A stretch of DNA of 64,000 nucleotides, taken from contig OY755247.1 of NCBI GenBank assembly GCA_963576725.1, positions 15,440,526 to 15,504,525 of the forward strand, written 5' to 3'. The notes under the pieces were generated by a model, which did no database searches, was not told the origin of the DNA, and saw only the letters and a list, made by a program, of their open reading frames with translations. Shown here in pieces: positions 28,001 through 40,000 of this stretch (the first letter of the stretch is position 1; every line of letters begins with the position of its first letter). This stretch comes from Azorinus chamasolen (taxonomy: Eukaryota > Mollusca > Bivalvia > Cardiida > Solecurtidae). The translations under genes were made by a program, and so were the position numbers.

Positions 28001-31000
28001 TGTCTTTAACCTTCAGCAGTACTGGCGACTCTGTGACAACCTTTGCAAACAGATAAGATGCTGAGTAAACTGTTTGACACTCTTTAAAGAGAAGGTATGG
28101 AAGAAAAACGTATTTTAGATTTGAAGCAGACAACAATATTTGCAGACAGCAATTGCTCAGAGTGCCCAGCTCTAAGGAACAGTTATGGCCCTTATATCTT
28201 TTCCTCAACTGTTTATTAATTTCATTTTAAATCTTCATCTCATTCACACAAAGTTCAATAAACTACAGGCAAAGAGCCAAACATCCTGAAGCGGTAATGG
28301 GTCTATTCTGCAAGGTTTAGGCTGGGTCTACCATTTGTTTGCAAGGGGCCAAAACTTTGATGGGAACTATTCCCTTGAGTCATCTAACCCAGTCCAGGAC
28401 CATACAGTTCATCAAACAAACTTACCTTGTTGATGCCACCAGCCCGGCCTGTACAGATAGAGTCGGGAATGGCCATCCCCACAGCTCCTTGCTCAAAGTT
28501 CATTCTCCTGTAATGCACAAAAACACAAAAACTTTCACAAACTTTTGTCTTCAGAATATGTTTTTTGTTTACTTAATTTTTCATATCACATTTTTCTGCA
28601 TATTTTGTTTAACTATTTACTCCATAAATACACATTTCTAAGCCTTTGCAAACAGAGTAGACCCAGATCAGAAGGCTCCTGTAGGAGCTGTCTGATCTGG
28701 GTCTGCTCTATTTGCTTATAATATAATATAGATATGGTTCTACATTTTCTGTATTGGCCAAAAAATCCCAATTTCATATGTCATTATAATAATTCTGCTA
28801 ATTAATATTCATGATGTCATTATATATTTCATGACTATTCACCAAGTACAGGGTTAATCTTTAAGACAATCACTTGAGACCTAAATGTACTTGGCATTTA
28901 GTCTAAATGTAAAATGTTTGAAAAGTTTGTCACAATTCGCCACTGAAATATCGTTACAATAGTTTTGCATTAGGAATTTATATGTTTACGTGAGAAGGTG
29001 GGCTGCATGGTGGTCAACCCCATTCAGGTACTGCTGTTTGTAGCGCATAAAGTTCTCCAGCATCTCACGTAGCTTCTTTGACCCCTTGATCCTGTTGCCA
29101 CGGTTCCATAACTCCACATAGGTCAAGGCCATCCGGATGTTCAGCTCTTTGTAATACTATAAAATTAGCATCAACAAAAGTTATCATAATTTCATGTGTC
29201 ATAATAACAGGTATGATTCAACATACATGTATTTTTAGTGAGGTTTAAACTTGCTCCATAATTGATATACATGTAATAGCTTAACCCTTTCAGATGGATG
29301 ATAAACATGGCTGTCAACCGGTTACAGTACGGTTCGGTGTTCCTGATTAACCGGTTCAACAATTGTCTAACCGGAACAGCCTTAGTCCAGATAGTCCTTT
29401 GAGCTTAGTGGTTATAACTGATCAGATAGACCAGTGAACTTAGCAGCAATGACTGCTCAGACTCTTCAGAAAGCCTATGAGTTTAGCAGTTATGACTGGT
29501 TAGATAGTCCTATAAGATGAGCAGTTATGACAGTTCAGTATAATTAATTCTGAAAAACTGAATGGTCTTAATATTTTACCTAATGAATATAACACCACCA
29601 TGAATATAAATAGATTAATTTTCATAATGACATGAAAACATGTTTTTCTGGTCATGGCAGAAATGACAGAATCCAATCAGTATCCATAGGCAAACAGAGC
29701 AGTCCCGAATCAGACAACTATTATGGGATCTGTCTGATCTGGGTCAACACTATTGCCACCACACAATAAGTTTCTACACCTTTGCAAACAGAGCAGACCC
29801 AGATCAGATGGCTCCTATATGAGCTGTCTGATCTGGGTCTGCTCTGTTTGTTTATGAATTGATACAGATATAAGTCTACAGTTTCTGCCATTACCAGAAT
29901 TTCTCGTGCTCATATGCCATTACAATATGAATCTAATTAATGTTCATGATCTCATTATTTCTTTCATGAATATTCATTAAGTAAAGGGTTAATATGTGCA
30001 ACACATACAGTAGAACATCTCTATAGCTGGCTGCAAGATGCAGATTGAATAAATGACTGCTTATTGCAGAATATATTGCAGAAAGCTCATATGGGGAGCT
30101 TTCTGCATTATTTTCATCCATCATCAAGCTGCATTTAGGCTGTCGCAGAGATGTAGCTAGACAGCAGAAATACTACTTACCAGGTCCACAATGTTTGCTG
30201 TCTGTATGGCATACTCCAACATGTGCTTAACTGTGAAATTGAGGTACCAGTACTGCAAACAAGTAAATAACAATCTTAACTGTGAAATTGAGGTACCAGT
30301 ACTGCAAACAAGTAAATAACAATCTTATACAAAGGATCAGCAAAAAATGTCGGCATAAAATGGCATCTAGTGTCTTAAAATTAATCAAGAAACAACCATT
30401 TAAAATAAACAAGTGTCTATAGGAACCCAGGTGTCAACTACTGAAAGTATGATGAAACAAATTGTGACAAAATGTGTATAAAAAAAGTGTGACAAAATGT
30501 GTATGAAAAAGTGTGACAAAAAGTGTATAAAAAGTGTGACAAAAAAGCATGATGGATAGACAGAGTGACCTCCATGTAACACCCTGCTGAAGATGACACA
30601 AAAGTGATATATTATTCAAAGGAAAATAACATGAACTGCAGAGCATATAATGGTAAGAGAGAGTAGTCTCCCTTCTACATATACTTTTGGTGCTATCACC
30701 TTCAATAGCTGGGTGAAAACCCAGAGAAGCAATTAATCCTTTGAATGCTGACTATTCAAGCTGTCCCTGTAGAACCTGTTTATTAACTGTTTACTCAATA
30801 AATATGCCCTTCTACTCCTTTGCAAACAGTGTAAACCCAGATCAGATGGCTCCTATAGGAGCCATCTGATCAGGGTCTGCTGTGCTTGCTTATGAAATAA
30901 TATAGATATGATTCTCCAGATTCTGCTTTGGCAAACATTCCATGTGTTCAAATGCCATTTTAAAAAATTAATTTAATAAATATTCATCATGCCATCATTT

Positions 31001-34000
31001 ATTTCATGAATATTCATGGAGTAAAGGGTTAAAGAATTAGAATTGCTTAATCAATTTGGTAACAGGTCACCATAGGAACATTACTGTAAAAGTTTACTGA
31101 AATCAGCCCAGTGGCGTCAGAAGATTTTTGAAATGTTCACTATAGCCATATAAGGGAAATTAGCCCTGCCCTTGACAACCATGTAGGGTTTATTTTATCA
31201 CATCACAATGGTTTGAACAATTTTGGTAGAGGGTCACTTTAGATATCTACCAAATTATATTGAAATCCACTGAAGCATTTCAGAGCATTTCCATTTGGTT
31301 GTCAGGGCAACAAGAGTTCTACATGGATTTCAATTTGTTAGGAAAAAATGAAATAGGGTCTCACATTTCTGTGAACTTTAGTTTCAAAAGGTTTAAGCTC
31401 AGTAAAGTGCTCAACTTGTTTTGCATGCATAAACTTATGATACAGTAAAAACCCTCTAATGTGACCACTTTATGAATGGAAATAAATTTCTTTAAAAGCA
31501 AGTGGTTGCTTAATGCAGGTCAAATGTTATGCAGAAAGCTCCTGTAGGAGCTTTCTGCACAACGTTAGACCTGCATTAAGCTACCAGAGCTTTCTGCATA
31601 ACATTGGACCTGCATTAAGCTACCACCTGCATTTAAGACCCATAATTATACATCATTTTGGTGGTCACATTAGAGGGGGTTTACTGCATTTCAAAATATC
31701 AATATACATATTGATTTGTATCAATATCCACCTATACCTTACAAAACATATTCTTGAGTAAATACTCAAAATCATTGAGCAGGCTCAAATCAATGTTTTA
31801 TTATTACTGATTTTAAACTGAGTATTTTCATTAAACAAAATTGCCTACCTAACAGACAAATAATTAGACATCTTATTGATGGCAGCTTAACCCTTTCCCT
31901 CATAGAAACGTGTTTTCACTCATTTGCAAACAGAGTAGACCCAGATCAGACGGCTCCTAGAGGAGCCGTCTGATCAGGGTCTGCTCTGTTTACTTATGGA
32001 ATTTGATAGATCTGTGTCTTTATTTTCTAAAATAGCTACAATGTACAGTGCCCCCTCTCTACAACGACACCCTTTGGGATACGAAGATTGTGTGTGTTGT
32101 TAAGAGGGAGTTGTTATAGGGAGGGAAAATCAAACATAATTAGCTTGGTTGCAGATCCCCAGATAAGGTGTATTTCGAGAACTAAAACCGTTATCCCTCC
32201 ATCAAACCCTATGTTGTGACCACTCTTTAGAATCGTCACAGAGTGACGATTCTAAAGAGTGGTCACAACATAGGGTTTGATGGAGGCATAAAAAAATACG
32301 ATGGAAAAAAGTTGTTTCTGGAGCCTTTTTTCGGAAACAGTGACAAGCGTTGTTGTAAGGAGGGAATCGTTATTGAGAGGGTCGTTGTAGGGAGGGAGCA
32401 CTGTACCACCTTCCAGATTTGATTTTAAGTGTTTTGTTCATGAATATTCAATGGGTATTAAAATTTGGACTAAACATAGAACAGGGAAAGAGTTAAGCCT
32501 TAACCCTTTTCCTGTTCTATGTTTATTCTAAAATTAAATACCTACAGAATATTCATGGACAAAATAGTTATAATGAAATGTGGAAGGTGGAACATTATAG
32601 CCATTTTAGAAAGTAAAGAAACAGATCTATCAAATTTCATTAGCAAACAGAGCAGACCCTGATCAGGCGGCTCCTATACGAGCTGTCTGATCTGGGTCTA
32701 CTCTGTTTGCAAAGGCATGAAAAGGCATGAGGGAGTGGGTTAAGACAGCTTAATGTATTCTATTGCAGGTCAATAGGATCAAGTTAATTTGTCTGAGTAA
32801 TGCTTTCAGCTTCATTTACTTTTGCATGTAACATGCGAAAATTGAGAAACTTTGAAGGTAATTAACTCTTTGCATGAAAGTTGTGATACAGTGACATCAT
32901 ATACAAACAGTGTTGATCCAGATGGGATACCAAACATTAGGATCCAATCTGTCTGCCTCCCTAGTGAAGTTTTGAAAAGAAACAGAAGTTTGAGACTTGT
33001 AGCAGACATCAATTTGTGCAGAAAATAATGAATCATTTTCTGCAAAGATAAACCTTTTGATGCTTTTGCAGAGTAAAACCAAGATCAGATGGCTCATGTA
33101 GGAGCTGTCTGACTACCGTTTGCCCAGTTTGTTTATGAAATAATATAGATCTGATTCTACAGTTTCTGCCATGGCCAAATATTCCTCAGCTCATGTATCA
33201 TGAATATTCATGGAGTATAGGTTTAACCCTTTCCTCCATGAATATTTATGTAAGAATTAATGATTAATGATGTCATGAATATTAATTAGACTAGCTATTA
33301 TAATATAACATGGACATGGGAAGTGATTGGCCATGGTAGAATGTGTAGAATCATATCTATATTATATCCTATAGGAGTCATCTGATCTGGGTCTACTCTG
33401 TTTGCAAAGGTGTAGAAAAGGGTATTTAACTATTTATGGAGTATAGGTTTAAGAAACATTTAACTATTTATGGAGTATAGGTTTACGAACCAGACTACAA
33501 ATGTATATAGCATGGAATACGCACTATTAAGATGACTCTTTAAACCTTTTACTCAAGAAATATATCTTTTTACTTCACTGCAAATACAGTAGACCCAGTT
33601 CTAGGAGCTGTCTGATCAGGGCCTGCCCTGTTTACTTATATAATGTAGACCTGATTCTACAGTTTCTGCCATGAATGTTTTTGTTATAGCAGCATTATAA
33701 AAAAGTACTTCATACTTGTCTATAAAATGTTATAATAAAATTTACAATACAGATAACCTGTATGTATTTGGAGATCTAGGGACAATGCTATTTTACATGC
33801 TCCACAAGCACATTGCATGTAAAATTAAATTTACAACATAATGAAATTATAAAGCACTGATATACCTCTGCAAGATATCTTTCACATACAACTCAGAGGC
33901 CCAAATAAGATGAGAAAATCAAAACATTTTCAAGAACTTTCAACAATAGCTCCTTAAACCCGATACCATATAAGAAAAAGTGACATCATGGATATTAATT

Positions 34001-37000
34001 AGATTGTTATAATAGCACATGGATACAAAAACTGTAGAATCCTATCTATATTATATCATAAGCAAACAGAGAAGACCCTGATCAGACGTCTACTATAAGA
34101 GCAACCTGATTTGGTTCTACTCTGTTTGCAAAGGCATAGAACGACGTATTTATAGAGTAAAGACTTAACCCTTTCCCTGTTCTATATTTAGTCCAAATTT
34201 CAGTACCTATTGAATATTCATGGACAAAATAGTTATAAAGACATGGAAATTAGAACATTATACAAAATTTAGAAAGCAAAGAAACAGATCTATCAAATTC
34301 TATAAGCAAACAGAGCAGACCCTGATCAGACGGCTCCTCTAGGAGCTGTCTGATCTGGGTCTTCTCTCTTTGCAAATGCGTGAAAACACGTTTACATGAG
34401 GGAAAGGGTTAATTTCTCCACCAAATTGTCTCTTCAACAAGTGGTGGAGCAATGACTATATTAGTATTTTAACCCTTTCCCTGTTCCATATTTAGTCCAA
34501 TTTTTAATACCTACTGAATATTCATGGACAAACTAGTTATAATGAAATATTGAAGATGGAATATTGTAGCTATTTTAGAAAGTACAGAAACAGATCTATC
34601 AAATTCTAATAGCAAACAGAGCAGACCCTGATCAGACAGCTCCTATAGGAGCTGTCTGATCTGGGTCTACTCCGTTTGCAAATGCGTGAAAACACGTTTA
34701 TATGAGGGAAAGGGTTAATCTGTACCATTATCTATTACTGTGCAATTGCAATAGGCTCAAATATCAAATGTCAAGATTCGTAACTTTATAATCTGAATTG
34801 ATATGCTTTGAAAATGTCATAAATCATATTATCTATTTTGAGAATAAAACATTTTCTGAACAGCAAGTTTCAATGACATTTTCAAGAAAACTGTCAGAAA
34901 TTAAACCAAATCAAACAATGCTTAGGAGCTTTATTTCGTTACCATGGAAATGATGAGTGTAGCAGGTGTAATAAATGTCCCAAAAGATTGGAACATTTCT
35001 TACAGATCTCAGAATTGAATCAACTCTCGTTAACTTTTGCACGCTAATGGCGAAACTGTGATTACCTACGCAAACAATTTGGATCCAGATGAGACACCGC
35101 ATAATGCAGCATCTCATCAGGATCCAAACTGTTTGTCATCTTGATCATATTTTTGCAAAGAAATTAGAGAAAAGTTATTTTAAGAATTGAAGCAGACGAC
35201 AATTGTTGCAGACGAAGCATGTTGCTTCGGAGCATTGATGAAATTGTTGTCTGCTTAAGATGTTATAAATTTTATTATTTATTGTCACTAAGTAGATTCA
35301 ACAGTTCTTTCCTGCTACTTCAAACATGGTATACCCTATTAAAAACCTCATCTTGATCTACAGAGTCTGTGGTGATTAACCCATTACCTCATAGACTATT
35401 TTAAGATCCATTCACTTTGAATAAATCTACCAAAACGGAGCATTTACCGGCAAAAAGGAAAATTTCAGAATTTTGTAGTTTTGAAACCTATGTGATAAAT
35501 AGAGCATTTGCTCATATGGAGCAACCACTCTATTTATCACAATGGTTTCAAAAAGTGAATTTTAAAGAGGCGTCAACAGGTGTCAATATGAGGGAATGGA
35601 TTAAGTCGTGTAAAGATGTATATTTGTACCGTATTATCTTGCATTTTGTACATAGGGGGTTGCTTAACCCTTACAACGCTGAATTTTCAAATGGACTCTT
35701 CTAGGGAAGCTTTCCGCATTGCTTTCAGTCTGCATTAAGCTACCAATTGTATTTTGAATAAAAAAAACCTGTATTTCTTTATTTAATGAGTATTGAGGGC
35801 ATTTAATGAGAATAAAGAATATACATTTTTATACTAATTAATCCATTCCTTCTTATAAACACGTTTTCAGAGAAGACACAGATCAGACGGCTCTTATAGG
35901 AGCCATCTGATCCTAATTAGATCTGATTGCTTATGATATAATATAGATATGATTTTCTGCCATGGCCAAAATTGTGGTCTGCTCTGTTTGCTTTTGAAAT
36001 GATATAGATCTGATCCTACAGCTTGTCATAGCGAAACGAAAGATTCCCTTAAAAATTGAGCTAATAAATATTCATGTTGTCATTATTTCATACATGAATA
36101 ATGAACTGGGAAAGAGTTGATATTGTATACATACCATGGAATGATCTAGCACCAGTGCCAACTTCAAGAACTTGTCTGTGGAGTCAACTTTGTGGCTACC
36201 CATAGTCTGGAAACAAATGGAAAAGAACATCACATGTAACAATGGACTCGTTAGTCCCTCAACACTGTACGGTAACACCTCTCTATAACGGCCAATAAAT
36301 TACATCAAGTATTTTGTGTTGAAAGCAGGTGGCTGCTTAAAGCAAGGTGAAAGTTAAACAGAACGCTCCTATAGGAGCGTTCTGTTTTACTTTCACATTG
36401 CTTTAAGCAGCCACCTGCCCTAAATATCAACTAATTAACATAATTAAGTGGCCGTTGTAGACAGGTTTTACTGTAGTTCGAATCCAGGCATGAGCATTTG
36501 GGTTTTTCATGTGAGGAAGACTTCTAGCTGCCTTGTTGTAGGTTGGTGGTTCTATATGGGTGTTCTTCTGTGCACTGAATACTGCAATCTGGTCGGTGCA
36601 CAGAAGACCCTCTGGGGTCTTCTTCCACCTTTAACTGTAGCCCTCTGATCTGGGTCTACACTGTTTGCAAATGACAGTTTGCAAATGACAATGCACCCAT
36701 TTCTCGAATTGAAAGGACTAACATCTAATAATCTGACTCTACAATTTTTTCCAATACTAATATCTCCGGTCCTGTGCATACAGACCATTATAAAACTTCA
36801 GCTGATAAATAATCATGACGTCATTATTTCTTACATGAATATTCAACAGGGTAAGGGGTAGGCTGAGTAACTCAGCATCTCATCAGAAGCTGATACCGCT
36901 ACATTTCCAAAAGCTTGTACAAACTGGAATGTAAGTAAAAACTGCAACACACAGTAAAACCCCGCTAAACTGGAATTCTAGTAGAGAAGTTTTTAGATAC

Positions 37001-40000
37001 TTTTAGGCAAGTCGCTCCTTAACCCATTCCTCCATAGGATATTTTTAGACCCAACCTGTTTGAACGAATCTACCCTAAAGGAGCATTTACTAGAAAAAAG
37101 TAAAATTTTAGAATTTTGTAGTTTGAAACCATTGTGATAAAAAGAGCATTTGCTCCTATAGGCTCCAAATGCTCTACTTATCACAATGGTTTCATTAAGT
37201 GACTTTTACAGAGGCGTAGAAAGGCGTATTTATGGAGTAAAGGGTTAATGCAGGGTGAAAGTCATGGAGAAAGCTCCTAGGAGCATTAAGCCTTTCCTTC
37301 ATATAAACATGTTTTCACGCATCTGCAAACAGAGTAAACCCAGATCAGAAGGCTCCTATAGGATCCATCTCATCAGGGTCTGCTCTGTTTGCTAGTAGAA
37401 TTTGAAAGAACTGTTTCTTTACTTTCTAAAATGGCTACAATGTTCCTTCTATAATTTTTTGGAACTATTTTCCCATGAATATTCAGTAGGTATTGAAATT
37501 TGGAATAAACGTAGAACAGGAAAATCGTTAAATTTAGCTGCCACCTGTGCTGTCTCCAAGACCAATATTTATGCTAAATTGAACGCCCGTTTAGAGGGAT
37601 TTTGCCGTATTGGGGGCTATTAGCAGAAACCTTGTTTTCAGCATGATCAAAGCTAAGATACCTTTTGAGCCTCCAGGAACTTCTGTTTCCTGACAAACTC
37701 TCCCTTGTGGAGCTCATTGAAAGGTAGCCACTTTCCCAGGTCATTTCCGCATTTCTCCTTGTCAGACACTGTAGCCTTATACACTAGGTGAGGATACTCC
37801 GTCTAAAAAGCAATGGTAATGGTGTAATTAATTCCGAGAAGAAATAAAACCCTATGGAAATTAGCAGCCAAAAACTAATGCTGTTGAACATCTTAACTAC
37901 TTCCTTCATATAAACACATTTGCAAACAGTGTAGACCCAGATCAGATGGCTCCTCTAGGAGCCATCTGATCAGGGTCTGCTCTGTTTGCTTACGTAAATT
38001 TATAGATCTGATTAAGCCGTTTCCACAACAGTGGAAAAAAGACCCTAAAATTGCATGTATTGATTCTGTCAATCTTAAATCTTAAAACAGGGAAAGGGTT
38101 AACACTTTGCATGATAAGTATTTGTTGTCGTCTGCTGTTAAATCTTCGTCAGCAACATTTTTAATACTATTAAGTTTCTTCCTGACTTTTTGTTTGCAGA
38201 AGGTGAGCCTAATCTGGATCCAAACTGTTTGCATAGGTCATGAATGAGCTTTGTCAGCTAGTGGCATATCTTAGATTACCTATACAAACAGTTTGAATCT
38301 AGACAAAATGAGAAGCCATGTAACTCAGCGTCTAACCCTTTCCTTCATAAAAACGCCTTTTCATGCATTTGCAAAGAGAATAAACCCAGATCAGATGACT
38401 ACTATAGGAGCCATCTGATCAAGGTCTGCTCTGTTTGCTAATGGAATTTGATGAATCCATTCCTTTACTTTCTAAAATGGTTACAAGGCACCATTCAAAT
38501 TGCATTACATGTATAATTATTTTATCCATGAATATTCAGTAGATATTGATATTTGGAATAAATATAGAACAGGGAAAGGATTAACCCTTTCCTCCATAAA
38601 TACGCCTTTCTATGCCTCTGTAAAAGTCACTTTATGAAACCATTGTGATAAATAGAGCATTTGCTCCTAGGAGCAAATGCTCTATTTATCACAATGGTTT
38701 GAAACTAAACTTTTCCTTTTCTCTAGTAAATGCTCCTTTTCGGTAGATTGATTCAAAGAGGTTGTGTCTAAAAATAACCTATGAGGGAAAGGATTACGAG
38801 CTAATCATAATGCAAACTCTTTTACAGTCTGCCTGTATTTTAGAGGAGATATGGCAGAAAAACGTCTCAAAGAGATGATTCTAAAGAGTGGTCACAACAT
38901 ATAGTGTTTAGTGGAGAAATAAAGAAGTCATTCCTAGAAATGTTTTAATTTACACATCATTATTACCCGAGGGCCTCTGAATTAACCTATGATATTGAAA
39001 AAGATAAGAATTTACACATACAGATGATACGGCTACAGAAGACTACAATGAAAGTAACACAAAGTGTTTGATGTTGTACTTGCTTCCTTTGATTCACAAA
39101 AATTCTTTCAACGCTAAGCAACTTTCATCTATAAAAGACGTTTTCTGTTACGATTCTCAACATACATTTTTCTGTCTATTCTTTAAAAAATGTGTCTGAG
39201 TGTCGAACAATTACTCAGTATTTTATCTGTAAACAACATTTAAGCAAAGGTCATCACATTGTGGTTCTAAGTACAGTATAACCTCTCTTTAACGGCCACT
39301 AAATTGTGTTAATTAGTTGGTATTAAGGACAGGTGGCTGCTTAAAGCAAGGTGAAAGTAAAACAGAACGCTCATAGGAGCGTTCTGTTTTACTTTCACCT
39401 TGCTTTAAGCAGTCACCTGCCTTTAACACATAATACTTGATGTAATTTAGTGGCCGTTATAGAGAGGTTTTACTGTATAGTAAAATGTGTCATAAGTGAC
39501 CATTAAAAAGAAGTCTAAATTCTGGGTCCATAACCCTTTACTCCATTAATACACCTTTCTAATCCTTTCAGATCTGATCTGATCTGGGTCTACTCTGCTT
39601 GCAAAGGCATAGAAAGGCATATCTATGCAGTAAAAGGTTAACATATAAAAACGTTTAACATATGACAGTATAATGATTTCTCTTTGATTTACAAGTATTA
39701 CCAGTAGACTGACAATGCACATACAATTATTGTAAACATAAAACAAGACATAACAATAAAGAGAATTATACAATTACCCCCTGGTTTCCTCCTTGTAATG
39801 GCTGGATGATGTAGGTTTCATTGTTCAGGTGCATGGTTCCCCTGAAATAATACAAAAACATTATTACGCTCTTTGCACATTAACCCTATCCTTCATAGGC
39901 TATTTTTAGACCTGTTGCCTCTTTGAATGAATCTACCAAAAAGGAGCATTTACTAGATCAAAGGAAAATGTTGGAATTATGTTGTATTGGAGCAAATGCT

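Noticed and set aside
32046..32403. D element inserted directly in A1
   Set aside because: The outer ends are CAGTGCCCCC/GGGAGCACTG with TA duplication, so the vehicle is a mariner-like MITE and D is its core.
36476..36485. functional tRNA gene
   Set aside because: Only a B-box-like GTTCGAATCC; no cloverleaf, A-box or acceptor stem can be drawn.
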